From the NCBI RefSeq assembly GCF_030161255.1, contig NZ_BSPX01000005.1, positions 50,492-114,491 of the forward strand: a stretch of DNA of 64,000 bases, given 5' to 3'. How positions within the stretch are numbered: position 1 is the stretch's first letter; each line of letters starts with the position of its first letter. The position numbers and the translations under genes were made by a program. The notes beneath the pieces are model-generated. The model was not told the DNA's origin. It made no database searches and saw only the letters and a list, made by a program, of their open reading frames with translations. This DNA is from Zoogloea oryzae. Lineage in GTDB: Bacteria > Pseudomonadota > Gammaproteobacteria > Burkholderiales > Rhodocyclaceae. This document shows positions 30,400 through 39,441 of this stretch, one piece after another.

Positions 30400-30905
30400 A
30401 CCCCCAGTCCGCCTCCCTGCGTCTGGGGGGCGACGCCCGCCTGCGGGTGCTCGCCCACCTCCTCGCCCTCAACCCGGCCGAAAGGGTCAGCCGCTTCAAC
30501 GCGCCCCAGTCCGACACCAGCATCCGGGCCTATGTGGCGCGCGTCGATTTTGCCCGCGACCTCGTGCTGGCCATCGGCCCGGCGGAGCATCCACCCCTCG
30601 CCCTGGCGCATCTGGGCATCGCCGGCAACAGCGGCGAGCTGGGCTTCAGCGTGCTCGCCCCCTGGCGCGGGGCGGGTCTGGCCACCCGGCTGTTTGAAGC
30701 GGTAGTCGCCTGGGCGGAGGGCAACGGGCTGGAGCGGGTGCTGTGCATCGAAGGCCACCCGGCCGCCCGGCGGATCGTGGCCAGGCTCGGCCTGCGCAAG
30801 TTGCAGCGTTTCGAGCCACCACGGCTGACGGTGCTGGTCTCGCCTGCCGCACCCAGCCCGACCACGCTACGTACCCGGGCCAGCCCGAACCCCATCCCCT
30901 GCTGA
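30396..30905 (+). CDS. GNAT family N-acetyltransferase
   Basis: A 169-residue GNAT-fold protein. The acetyl-CoA-binding pattern is visible as GELGFSVLAPWRGAGLATRLFEAVVAWA (motif A, RGxGLA), followed by VLCIEGHPAARRIVARLGL (motif B). Its start is coupled to the thioesterase stop through ATGA, so both are probably under the same cobalamin riboswitch. Substrate unknown. The last 25 residues are Pro/Thr-rich and low in complexity. An 11-bp hairpin follows the stop. Confidence 0.8.
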   Translation: MNPQSASLRLGGDARLRVLAHLLALNPAERVSRFNAPQSDTSIRAYVARVDFARDLVLAIGPAEHPPLALAHLGIAGNSGELGFSVLAPWRGAGLATRLFEAVVAWAEGNGLERVLCIEGHPAARRIVARLGLRKLQRFEPPRLTVLVSPAAPSPTTLRTRASPNPIPC

Positions 30906-30911
30906 TCCACC

Positions 30912-30940
30912 CGGGCGCGCAGCCACGTACTGCGCGCCCG
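30912..30940 (+). terminator. Strong GC hairpin after the GNAT gene
   Basis: A perfect 11-bp stem (CGGGCGCGCAG with CTGCGCGCCCG) and seven-base loop lie six bases past the stop. No T-run follows, so it may be an mRNA 3-prime end stabiliser or weak terminator rather than a classical one. Confidence 0.45.
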
Positions 30941-31005
30941 AAACAGACGCAGTCACCGCCGAATCCACCTACACTCCCCGGCCCTCACGCCCCAAGCAAG
31001 CCCTG

Positions 31006-32457
31006 ATGAAACATCGCCTGCTCCGCCTCCTGCATCTTGCCCACCGCTGGCTCGGCATCGTCACCGGGGTGCTCATCCTCGGCTGGTTCGTCTCCGGCAT
31101 CGTGATGCTCTACGTGCCCTTCCCCAAGCTGACGCCCGAAGAGCGGCTGGCGCACCTCGAACCACTGCAGCCGGACGCGATCCGCGTCAGCCCGGCCGTC
31201 GCGGCCCGCGCCTGCCCCCAGAAGCCCCGCAGCGTCCGGCTGGCGATGGCCGATGGCCGGCCGGTGTTTCACTTCGGCACCGCAGACGGCGCCTGCAGCG
31301 TGTGGGCCGACGACGGCACGCTGGTAGCCGTCACGCCCGACACCGCCACGGCCACCGCGCGGCACTTCCTGCCCGGCGCGCCAACCACCGGCGTCGAAAG
31401 CGTCGACCGCGACCAATGGACGGTCTACACCACCTACAACCCTCACCGCCCGCTGCTGCGCGTGTCCCTGGACGACGCGGCAGGCACCGATCTGTACATC
31501 TCGTCCCGCAGCGGCGAGGTGTTGCTGGACACCACCCGTTTCGAGCGGGGCTGGAACTGGATCGGCACCGTCGCCCACTGGATCTACTTCACCCCCTTGC
31601 GCGGCGACGACACCACCTTGTGGCGCCAGCTGGTGCTGTGGCTGCCGGCCGCGGCGATGCTCACGGTGGCGGCCGGGCTGATCCTCGGCTTCCAGCGCCT
31701 GCGCCTCGTGCGGCGCTACCCGCGGGGCGCGATCACGCCCTACCGGGGCTGGAAACGCTGGCATCACCTGCTGGGCGTTACCGTCGGCGGACTCGCCGCC
31801 ACCTGGCTGGTGTCGGGCTGGCTGTCGAATCATCCCTTCGGCCTGCTGGCCTTCAGCAGCCTGCCGAAGGGCGCCACCCAAAAGCTGGCCGGCGTGGCGT
31901 ACAGCCCGTCGGACAACCTCGCCCTGCTCCACCGCCAGCTTGCCCAGGTGCCCGACGCCCGGGAGGCCGAGTGGTATCGCTTTGGCGGCCGCAGCTATCT
32001 GGAAGTCCGCACACCGGGCGCCATCCAGCGCCTCGACGACCAGGCCCGCCCGGCCGCGCCCTTCGCGCCGGAAACCCTCGCCACCGCCATCGCGGCCATC
32101 GAGGGGCATCCGGTCGCCAGCGCCGAGATCATCCACGCGCCCGACCTGTACCACTACGGCCGACGCAATCAGGCGGTCTTCCCGGCCGCACGCATCCGCC
32201 TGGCCGATGCCGAAGACACCACCTGGTATCTCGACCCCGCCACCGGCCGTGTGCTGTCCCGCATCGATGACGCCAACCGGCTCCACCGCTGGGTCTTCAA
32301 CGGCCTGCACCGGCTCGACATTCCGCCGCTCCACGCACTGCCGACGCTCCGCGAGGGCCTCGCCACGGGCCTGTGCCTCCTGGGCGCACTCCTCGCCGGG
32401 AGCGGCTGCGTGCTCGCGTGGAGACGGCTGCGCCACCGCAAGGCATCCGCCCGCTGA
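31006..32457 (+). CDS. PepSY-associated transmembrane protein
   Basis: A 483-residue inner-membrane protein. TM1 (about 16-38, LGIVTGVLILGWFVSGIVML) follows a His-containing N-terminus (LHLAHRWLG). A PepSY-like periplasmic domain, TM2 near residue 210, TM3 near 250 (LLGVTVGGLAATWLVSGW), a second PepSY-like domain ending in TWYLDPATGRVL, and a last TM (LCLLGALLAGSGCVLAW) complete the PepSY_TM layout. Relatives often accompany TonB receptors for metal chelates or act as membrane ferric reductases. It lies 100 bases after the riboswitch-controlled pair, beyond a strong hairpin, so shared regulation is unproven. Confidence 0.82.
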   Translation: MKHRLLRLLHLAHRWLGIVTGVLILGWFVSGIVMLYVPFPKLTPEERLAHLEPLQPDAIRVSPAVAARACPQKPRSVRLAMADGRPVFHFGTADGACSVWADDGTLVAVTPDTATATARHFLPGAPTTGVESVDRDQWTVYTTYNPHRPLLRVSLDDAAGTDLYISSRSGEVLLDTTRFERGWNWIGTVAHWIYFTPLRGDDTTLWRQLVLWLPAAAMLTVAAGLILGFQRLRLVRRYPRGAITPYRGWKRWHHLLGVTVGGLAATWLVSGWLSNHPFGLLAFSSLPKGATQKLAGVAYSPSDNLALLHRQLAQVPDAREAEWYRFGGRSYLEVRTPGAIQRLDDQARPAAPFAPETLATAIAAIEGHPVASAEIIHAPDLYHYGRRNQAVFPAARIRLADAEDTTWYLDPATGRVLSRIDDANRLHRWVFNGLHRLDIPPLHALPTLREGLATGLCLLGALLAGSGCVLAWRRLRHRKASAR

Positions 32458-33228
32458 AAACGACAACGCCCGGACCCCCACGCGTCCGGGCCTTGCAGCG
32501 GGCTGAGTCCTGGCGGTGGATCAGCGGAGCTTGCTGGCCTTCTCGATCTGGCACGGATCTTCCTGCCCTCCTCCCGGATTGACGTGTAACCACTGATGGA
32601 CGGGGCACTGTTCCTGATCCGCCCCAACCGTAGCCCCATCCGCCCGAAGACGCTCGACGCGATCGCCACCGGACCGCTCATCCCCCCTGCCACCCAAACG
32701 CCATCCGGGTGCGGGTCGAATCCACCCTGACGGGCTCCGGCCGGCGGCTGAAGATCGCGCTCGAGATCGATGGCGTGGAGGCCAATCCAATTCGGGTGGC
32801 CAAAGGCGGCGAGTGGCTCGCCAACCCTGTCTCGCCACAGCCGGCAGCCCACCCCCGGGGCCGTAGCGCAGCCCGCGCGCTCACCGGCACGCCTCACCTT
32901 GCCAGCCCTTCCACACGCGCGAGGCATGCCACACGGCCGGGCATCCCATCCGTTCCGCATCCCCCGCCCCCGAAAAACCCTCCCACGCGGAGGGCCTCCG
33001 GGGCCTTCGTGCGCCCCGCCCACGCAGGATTTCGGCATCCACGGGGCCGCATTTTCCCGACAAATCAAAGGCCTGAGCCACCTTGCCGAAGTTTTTTCCT
33101 TGATTTTCCAGCCCAAAAACACTACTACATGTAGTAGAAAAAAAAGTTTTGAAGCACTATTGATTTTTTTAAGTATTTGTTTTTAAACGTCAAAAATTTT
33201 TGCTCATTTCTTTCTCCGGGGGTAAGCT
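32458..33228. other. 771-bp region without a recognisable gene
   Basis: It holds a GC hairpin at 32468-32491 just after the PepSY gene. About 500 bp of GC-rich DNA follows, with short open frames on both strands that match no family I know. The last 150 bp before nrdJ are very AT-rich and contain the NrdR-like boxes. A minus-strand frame ending at 32521 faces the hairpin as a real gene end would, but its upstream part looks random. A decayed gene is possible. Confidence 0.4.
33122..33169 (+). promoter_or_regulatory. Candidate tandem NrdR boxes upstream of nrdJ
   Basis: Box 1 is a perfect 16-bp palindrome, CTACTACATGTAGTAG (33122-33137), whose centre fits the NrdR core CwAnATnTwG at every fixed position. 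Box 2, GCACTATTGATTTTTT (33154-33169), keeps the left half. Start-to-start distance is 32 bp, three helical turns, as in known NrdR box pairs. No nrdR gene is in the window. Confidence 0.6.
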
Positions 33229-36153
33229 ATGCGCCGACTTACATCATTACCGATCAGCCATCCAAGAGCCATGACCGCCACGACCAAAACCGCCAAAGTC
33301 CAGCCCGCCACCGCCGCCAACCTCGAACCGCAGGAGATCTCCGGCGAGGTCCTGCTGGAGAAATACGCCAAGGGCAACGAGCAGACCATCTCCGACGTGC
33401 GCCTGCGTGTCGCCCGTGCCCTGGCGGCGATGGAATCCGAAGAAAAGCGCCTGTTCTGGGAGACCAAGTTCCTGGAAGCCCAGGAGCGCGGCTTCGTGCC
33501 TGCCGGCCGCATCAACTCCGCCGCCGGCACCAACCTGGCTGCCACGCTGATCAACTGCTTCGTGCAGCCGGTGGGTGATTCGATCACCGAATCCGTCGAC
33601 GGCCGCTGCGGCATCTACACCGCGCTGGCCCAGTCCGCCGAGACCATGCGTCGCGGCGGCGGCGTCGGCTACGACTTCTCCTCCATCCGTCCGAAGGGCG
33701 CGATGGTGCGCGGCACCCAGTCCAACGCCTCCGGCCCGGTCTCCTACATGCGCGTCTTCGACCGCTCCTGCGAGACCGTCGAATCCGCCGGCTCCCGCCG
33801 TGGCGCCCAGATGGGCGTGCTGCGCTGCGACCACCCGGACATCGAGGAATTCATCCACGCCAAGGATCACGGCGACCTCACCAACTTCAACGTCTCCATC
33901 GCCGTGACCGACCTGTTCATGCAGGCCGTCGAAGCCGATGGCGACGTCGAGCTCGCCCACAAGGCCGAACCGTCCAGCGACATCAAGGCCGCCGGCGGCT
34001 ACCAGCGCGACGACGGGCTGTGGGTGTACCGCAAGGTGCGCGCCCGTGATCTGTGGGATCAGGTCATGCGCTCCACCTACGACCACGCCGAGCCGGGCAT
34101 CCTGTTCCTTGATCGCATGAACAAGGACAACAACCTCTACTACTGCGAGACCATCGAGGCCACCAACCCGTGCGCCGAGCAGCCCCTGCCGTCCTACGGC
34201 TGCTGCTGCCTGGGCTCGATCAACCTCACGCTGTACGTGAAGGACGCCTTCTCCGAGAAGGCCAGCTTCGACTTCACCGGCTTTGGCAAGACCATCGAGA
34301 CCTCCATCCGGATGCTCGACAACGTGCTCGAAGCCACCCACTGGCCGCTTGAACAGCAGCACGCCGAAGCCCAGTCCAAGCGCCGCGTCGGCCTCGGCTT
34401 CACCGGCCTCGGCAACGCGCTGGCCATGCTGCGCCTGCGCTACGACACCGACGAAGCCCGCGCGATGGCCACCCAGATCTCCGAGTTCATGCGCGACCAG
34501 GCCTACCTGGCCTCCGTCGAGCTCGCCAAGGAGCGCGGTGCCTTCCCGCTGTTCAACGCCGACATGTACCTGTCCGGCGGCAACTTCGCGTCGCGCCTGC
34601 CCAGCGAAGTGAAGGACAAGATCCGCAAGCACGGCCTGCGCAACTCGCACCTGCTGTCGATCGCCCCCACCGGCACCATCAGCCTGGCCTTCGCCGACAA
34701 CGCCTCCAACGGCATCGAACCGCCGTTCTCCTACACCTACACCCGCAAGAAGCGGATGGCCGACGGCACCTTCAAGGAACACGCCGTCGAGGACTACGCC
34801 TGGCGCCTGTACCGTCACCTGGGCGGTGACGTGAACAAGCTGCCCCCGTACTTCGTGACCGCGCTCGAGATCTCCGCCAAGGCCCACAAGGACATGGTCG
34901 CGGCCGTCGCCCCGTTCATCGACACCTCCATCTCCAAGACGGTGAACGTGCCCGAGGACTACCCCTACGCCGAGTTCGAGAACCTCTACCTCGACGCCTG
35001 GAAGTCCGGCCTCAAGGGCCTCGCCACCTACCGCCCCAACAGCGTGCTGGGCTCCGTGCTGTCGGTCACCCCGAGCAGCGAGCAGAAGCAGCCGCAGGAT
35101 GTCGAGATGTCCGACGACACCAACCGTCGTCTGTCCATCAAGAACCTGCCGGCCCCGGTGCTCTCGTCCCTGCGCTGGCCGGGCCGCCCGGATCTGCCGG
35201 ATGGCAACGCTGCCTGGACCTACATGCTCAACACCCCGCAGGGCAACTTCGCCCTCTTCGTGGGCCACATGGACCCGGTCGAGGACAGCCCCGCCAAGGG
35301 CAGCTTCCCGTTTGAAGTGTGGGTGAATGGCGCCGACCAACCCCGCGGCCTGGGCGCCGTCGCCAAAACGCTCTCGATGGACATGCGCGCCAACGACCGT
35401 GGCTGGCTCAAGCTCAAGCTCGAAGCGCTGGCCAAGACCGTCGGCGAAAAGCCCTTCGAACTGCGCTTCCCGCCCCACGGCGAACAGAAGCTGATGCCGG
35501 GCGTCGTCTCCGCCTTCGCCCAGGTCGTGCGCTACCGCTGCGAGAAGCTCAACGCCCTCGAAGGCGATCTGCCGACCCCGGTGCTCGACAGCGTGTTCAG
35601 CCTGCAGGAGCCCAAGACCGGCACCGACGGCACCCTGTCCTGGACTGTCGACATCCAGAACCCGGCCACCGGCGAAGACTTCGTGCTCGGCCTCAAGGAA
35701 ATCACCCTGCCGGACGGCGTCACCCGCCCCTACTCCATGTGGCTGTCGGGCAACTACCCGCGCGCCCTGGACGGCCTGACCCGCATCCTGTCCCTCGACA
35801 TGCGCGTGATGGACCCGGCCTGGATCGGCATGAAGCTGCGCAAGCTCATCGACTACCCGGAGCCCCTGGGTGACTTCATGGCCTTCGTGCCGGGCACCCG
35901 CCGTCAGCAGAACTGGCCCTCCACCGTCGCCTACATGGCCGCGCTGGTGATCCACCGCTACGCCATGCTCGGTGTGCTCGACGAAGCCGGCTACCCGACC
36001 CGCGAGATGGGCATCCTCGAAGCCCCCCGCGACACCAACGAGCCCAAGCTGATGCAGGGCGCCCTGTGCACCGAATGCGGCAACCACTCGGTGATCCGCA
36101 AGGACGGCTGCGACTTCTGCACCGCCTGCGGCGCGGTTGGCACCTGCGGCTGA
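33229..36153 (+). CDS. nrdJ: Class II, adenosylcobalamin-dependent ribonucleotide reductase NrdJ
   Basis: A 974-residue B12-dependent reductase that needs neither oxygen nor a beta subunit. Landmarks: INCFVQPVGDSI (first active-site Cys), GGGVGYDFSSIRPKG, ESAGSRRGAQMGVL, ATNPCAEQPLPSYGCCCLGS, IAPTGTISLAFADNASNGIE, and a C-terminal Cys-rich tail (CTECG...CDFCTACGAVGTCG) for re-reduction. About 300 residues after the barrel form the extra domain common in this subclass. ATG at 33229 has GGGGGT six bases upstream; ATG at 33271 better matches relatives' N-termini but has poorer spacing. Confidence 0.95.
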   Translation: MRRLTSLPISHPRAMTATTKTAKVQPATAANLEPQEISGEVLLEKYAKGNEQTISDVRLRVARALAAMESEEKRLFWETKFLEAQERGFVPAGRINSAAGTNLAATLINCFVQPVGDSITESVDGRCGIYTALAQSAETMRRGGGVGYDFSSIRPKGAMVRGTQSNASGPVSYMRVFDRSCETVESAGSRRGAQMGVLRCDHPDIEEFIHAKDHGDLTNFNVSIAVTDLFMQAVEADGDVELAHKAEPSSDIKAAGGYQRDDGLWVYRKVRARDLWDQVMRSTYDHAEPGILFLDRMNKDNNLYYCETIEATNPCAEQPLPSYGCCCLGSINLTLYVKDAFSEKASFDFTGFGKTIETSIRMLDNVLEATHWPLEQQHAEAQSKRRVGLGFTGLGNALAMLRLRYDTDEARAMATQISEFMRDQAYLASVELAKERGAFPLFNADMYLSGGNFASRLPSEVKDKIRKHGLRNSHLLSIAPTGTISLAFADNASNGIEPPFSYTYTRKKRMADGTFKEHAVEDYAWRLYRHLGGDVNKLPPYFVTALEISAKAHKDMVAAVAPFIDTSISKTVNVPEDYPYAEFENLYLDAWKSGLKGLATYRPNSVLGSVLSVTPSSEQKQPQDVEMSDDTNRRLSIKNLPAPVLSSLRWPGRPDLPDGNAAWTYMLNTPQGNFALFVGHMDPVEDSPAKGSFPFEVWVNGADQPRGLGAVAKTLSMDMRANDRGWLKLKLEALAKTVGEKPFELRFPPHGEQKLMPGVVSAFAQVVRYRCEKLNALEGDLPTPVLDSVFSLQEPKTGTDGTLSWTVDIQNPATGEDFVLGLKEITLPDGVTRPYSMWLSGNYPRALDGLTRILSLDMRVMDPAWIGMKLRKLIDYPEPLGDFMAFVPGTRRQQNWPSTVAYMAALVIHRYAMLGVLDEAGYPTREMGILEAPRDTNEPKLMQGALCTECGNHSVIRKDGCDFCTACGAVGTCG

Positions 36154-36172
36154 TCCAGCCCTGCCCACGCAG

Positions 36173-36200
36173 AACGGCCCCTCTCCGGAGGGGCCGTTTT
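36173..36200. terminator. Bidirectional terminator between nrdJ and the GST gene
   Basis: A ten-bp stem (AACGGCCCCT with AGGGGCCGTT) closes a CTCCGG loop, followed by T residues and preceded by A residues. Confidence 0.88.
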
Positions 36201-36228
36201 CATTGGAGCGCGGCAAACGGCGTGCTGC

Positions 36229-36846
36229 TCAAACCCGATAGCCTTCCTCCCGCAGCACCTGGCTCACCGCCGGGCGCGCCAGCATGCGGCGGAAGTGGGA
36301 CGCGCAGTTGGGCGGTAGCGGCAGCTTCAGGCGGTCGGCCCAAAACTCGGTGTAGAACAGCGCCGCGTCGGCGATCGAGAAGGTGCCGACCAGGTATTCC
36401 CGCCCGGCGAGCAGGCCATCCATCACCGCGAAGCCGTCCGCCACGATCTGCCGCCCGCGGGCCTGCACCGCGTCGTGGTCAGCCGGGTTGGGGGTGACGT
36501 TGGCGGTGGTGAAGATCCGCGTGAAGCCCTGGCCGTGGATGGTGCCGACCGCGTGGTTCATCGCCTCCAGCACGCGCACCTCGCCCTCGGCATCAGTGGG
36601 CAGCAACCCGCGTCGCGGGTACTGACGGGCCAGCCACCAGGCGATCGCCTGAAACTCGGTGATCGCCGTGCCATCGTTACGCACCAGGGTCGGGATGGTG
36701 CCCTTCGGGTTGATCGCCAGGTAGTCGGGCTTGAGGTGGTCGCCCGCGGGCAGATTGACGATGTACACCTCGAACACCGCGCCCACCTCTTCGAGCAGGA
36801 TGTGGATACCGGTGGAGCACGAACCGGGGGTCATGTAGAACTTCAT
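36229..36846 (-). CDS. Glutathione S-transferase-like protein
   Basis: A 205-residue protein with a thioredoxin-like N-terminal domain (MKFYMTPGSCSTGIHILLEEV; the SCSTGIH site places Ser/Cys near residues 9-11, as in beta-class GSTs), the cis-Pro region GTIPTL, and a C-terminal helical domain (YLVGTFSIADAALFYTEFW). Probably conjugates or reduces electrophiles with glutathione in the cytoplasm. ATG at 36846 begins the fold; the longer frame would need a TTG. Confidence 0.85.
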   Translation of the reverse strand: MKFYMTPGSCSTGIHILLEEVGAVFEVYIVNLPAGDHLKPDYLAINPKGTIPTLVRNDGTAITEFQAIAWWLARQYPRRGLLPTDAEGEVRVLEAMNHAVGTIHGQGFTRIFTTANVTPNPADHDAVQARGRQIVADGFAVMDGLLAGREYLVGTFSIADAALFYTEFWADRLKLPLPPNCASHFRRMLARPAVSQVLREEGYRV

Positions 36847-36995
36847 GGGCGAGCCTTGCTGGTGGCGGGACAAACACCCCGTGCAAGATCGATGCCATCA
36901 GCCTGGGTCGGGCGGTGCGCGCCGGACGTCCGCGGCCTTGTCGGCAAGGCGCCGAAAAGGCCGCCGGATTGTCGTGATCCGCCCAGACGCAGGGG

Positions 36996-38072
36996 TCAAC
37001 TACGGCGGCTGATCCGGCCAAGGATCGCCGCCGGGATGTCGGTGAGCGGCAGCACCTTGTCCACCCCGCCCAGCTTCACGGCTTCCTTGGGCATGCCATA
37101 TACCACGCAGCTGGCTTCGTCCTGGGCCACCGTCCAGGCGCCGGCGTCGTGCATTTCCTTGAGGCCACGGGCGCCGTCGTCGCCCATCCCGGTCATGATG
37201 ACGCCCACCGCGTTGCGACCGGCAAAGCGCGCGGCGGACCGGAACAGCACATCCACCGACGGCCGGTGCCGGCTCACCGGCGGGCCGTCGATCACGTCGA
37301 CCACGTACTGCGCGCCGCTACGCTTGAGCAGCATGTGCCGCCCGCCCGGCGCAATGAGCACCCGGCCCGGCATCACCCGGTCGCCGTGGCGGGCCTCGCG
37401 GACCTCCACCTCGCACAGGCCATCAAGACGCTGGGCGAAGGCACCGGTGAACTTCTCCGGCATGTGCTGCACCACGACGATTCCCGGCGACACCCGGGGC
37501 AGCGCCCGCAGCACGGATTCCAGCGCCTGGGTGCCGCCGGTGGAGGTGCCGATGGCCACCACCGTCTCGGTGGTCTGCGCCATCGCCGAGCCCGCCGGCA
37601 GGATCGCGTCGGCTGAAAGCTTGGGTGCGACGGCGCTCGGTGCAGGGGCGCTGGGCACCAGGCGCCGCACGTTGGACCGTGCCGCGGCCTTCACCGCGCT
37701 GATGAGATCGTCGGAGCAATCGTGGAGAAACTGCTTGAGCCCCACCTTGGGCTTGGTCACCACGCACACGGCGCCGGCAGAGAGGGCCTGCAGCGCCGTC
37801 TCCGAGCCTTTCTCGGTGAGGGTCGAGCAGATCACCACCGGGGTGGGCCGATCGGCCATGATCCGGCGCAGGAAGGTGATGCCGTCCATGCGCGGCATCT
37901 CCACGTCGAGGACGATCACGTCGGGCCACTGGGCCTTCATCTTCTCGAGGGCGAACACCGGGTCCACCGCGGCGCCGATCACCTCGATGCCGACATCCTC
38001 GTCCAGGGTGGCCGAAAGAACCTGACGGACCACCGCCGAATCGTCGACGATCATCACCTTGATGGCGGGCAT
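36996..38072 (-). CDS. cheB: Chemotaxis protein-glutamate methylesterase CheB
   Basis: Last gene of the chemotaxis operon, 358 residues. N-terminal receiver with DD at 10-11, phospho-acceptor Asp56 (IVLDVEMPRMDG) and Lys108 (TKPK). A Pro/Ala-rich linker leads to the methylesterase domain with the catalytic triad Ser177 (GTSTGG), His203 (VQHMP) and Asp299 (GMGDDG). It removes methyl groups from receptor glutamates and, in many species, deamidates glutamines. Its start lies inside the end of cheD (19-base overlap). Confidence 0.96.
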   Translation of the reverse strand: MPAIKVMIVDDSAVVRQVLSATLDEDVGIEVIGAAVDPVFALEKMKAQWPDVIVLDVEMPRMDGITFLRRIMADRPTPVVICSTLTEKGSETALQALSAGAVCVVTKPKVGLKQFLHDCSDDLISAVKAAARSNVRRLVPSAPAPSAVAPKLSADAILPAGSAMAQTTETVVAIGTSTGGTQALESVLRALPRVSPGIVVVQHMPEKFTGAFAQRLDGLCEVEVREARHGDRVMPGRVLIAPGGRHMLLKRSGAQYVVDVIDGPPVSRHRPSVDVLFRSAARFAGRNAVGVIMTGMGDDGARGLKEMHDAGAWTVAQDEASCVVYGMPKEAVKLGGVDKVLPLTDIPAAILGRISRRS

Positions 38073-38593
38073 GGGGAGATTCCTTTTCTGGTTGTTCTTG
38101 AAGGGCCCGGCAGCACGCCGTGCCTCATGGTGACGCGGCCGCTCCACACATCGAAGATCAGGTGACGGTGGCCGTAGCCTTCCATATGGGTTGCGCTGCA
38201 CAGCAGGCGGTGCCGCTCCACCAGCCGCAGGGCCGCCTCCACGTTCTGGCGGCCCACCGACTTCGATGTGGCGCCGCTCGCCACGCCCGGGAACATGTCG
38301 CCGCCGCCGAAGAGCCGCACCCGCACGCCGCTGGTGTCCAGCCCCGCCCGGTGGATCTCGTCGAGCAGCAGGCCGAAGGCCTCGTCGCCGTAGCGCCCGT
38401 CGGGCGCGCGGCCGTGGCGCTCACCGCGGGTGGGCAGCATGAAGTGGCACATGCCGCCCACCCGCATCCCGGGATGCCAGAACACCGCCGACACGCAGGA
38501 GCCGAGCACGGTGCGGATACGCGTGTGCCGGTCGCCGAAATACCATTCGCCCGGCTGCAGGAAGATCTCGACGACCCCGTCGGGCATGCGCAT
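38054..38593 (-). CDS. cheD: Chemoreceptor glutamine deamidase CheD
   Basis: A 179-residue protein that deamidates receptor glutamines to glutamates. Catalytic residues of the family are present: Cys33 in TVLGSCVSAV, His50 in GGMCHFMLP, and Thr28. ARLFGGGDMF-like (RVRLFGGGDMFPG) and VGRQNVEAAL are further hallmarks. ATG at 38593, with a second ATG six bases on; it overlaps the end of cheR by no more than a few codons and the start of cheB by 19 bases. CheD presence without CheZ fits the CheC/CheD-type adaptation logic, though no cheC is seen here. Confidence 0.94.
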   Translation of the reverse strand: MRMPDGVVEIFLQPGEWYFGDRHTRIRTVLGSCVSAVFWHPGMRVGGMCHFMLPTRGERHGRAPDGRYGDEAFGLLLDEIHRAGLDTSGVRVRLFGGGDMFPGVASGATSKSVGRQNVEAALRLVERHRLLCSATHMEGYGHRHLIFDVWSGRVTMRHGVLPGPSRTTRKGISPCPPSR

Positions 38594-38597
38594 GGGT

Positions 38598-39437
38598 TCA
38601 GGCCGCCGGCTTGCGGTAGATCGACGGGCGGACGGTCTTGAGCGCATCGGAGACGCCGTTGAGGTTCTCCGAATGGCTGAGCATGAAATAGCCCCCTGGC
38701 CGCAGCAGCGGCAGGATGCGCCGAATCACCTGACGCTTGGTCTCCAGGTCGAAATAGATCATCACGTTGCGCAGGAAGATCACGTCGAACTGGCCAATGT
38801 CCGGCAAGGCGGCGTTCAGGTTGATCTGGCGAAAATTGATGCGCCCGCGCAGCTCGGGCTTCATCATGAAGGTGCCGTCCTGGCTGCCGATGCCCTTCAG
38901 GCAGTACTTCGCCAGCAGCGGCCGGGGGATGCCCGCCGCGTCGTCCATCGGGTAACGCCCTTCCCGCGCATGGGCCAGCACGCGGGTGGAGAGGTCCGAG
39001 GCGACGATCTCCCACGGGCGCCCCGCCAGCACCTCGGCCATCACCATGGCGATGGTGTAGGGTTCCTCGCCGCTGGAGCAGGCGCCGCTCCACACCCGCA
39101 CCGTGCTCTGCCCCTTCAGTTCGGGCAGCGCGTGGCTGCGCAGGAAGTCGAAGTGCTTGGGCTCGCGGAAGAAGTAGGTCTCGTTGGTGGTGAGCAGGTC
39201 CACCGCGATCTGGCGCTCCGCAGCATCGGCCTGCACCCGCTTCAGGTAGCTGCCGTAGCCGTCCAGATCCAGCTGGCGCAGCCGACGGGCCAGCCGCCCG
39301 GCCACCAGCTGCTTCTTGGCGTCGGACAGGCTGATCCCGGCCAGCGAGTACATCAGCGCGCGGAACTGGCCGAACTCCCGGTCCGTCAGCTGGCCCTGCA
39401 GCCCCGTGACGTGGCGCTGGACGGCGGTCGTGGTCAC
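38598..39437 (-). CDS. cheR: Chemotaxis protein methyltransferase CheR
   Basis: A 279-residue SAM-dependent enzyme that methylates receptor glutamates. An N-terminal helical CheR domain (LTDREFGQFRALMYSLAGI) is followed by the Rossmann domain: TTNETYFFREPKHF, VWSGACSSGEEPYTIAM (SAM site), IVASDLSTRVL, FDVIFLRNVMIYF. I chose GTG at 39437, four bases after the cheW stop; an ATG at 39485 would overlap cheW and add unrelated sequence. Confidence 0.94.
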   Translation of the reverse strand: MTTTAVQRHVTGLQGQLTDREFGQFRALMYSLAGISLSDAKKQLVAGRLARRLRQLDLDGYGSYLKRVQADAAERQIAVDLLTTNETYFFREPKHFDFLRSHALPELKGQSTVRVWSGACSSGEEPYTIAMVMAEVLAGRPWEIVASDLSTRVLAHAREGRYPMDDAAGIPRPLLAKYCLKGIGSQDGTFMMKPELRGRINFRQINLNAALPDIGQFDVIFLRNVMIYFDLETKRQVIRRILPLLRPGGYFMLSHSENLNGVSDALKTVRPSIYRKPAA

Positions 39438-39441
39438 GGCG

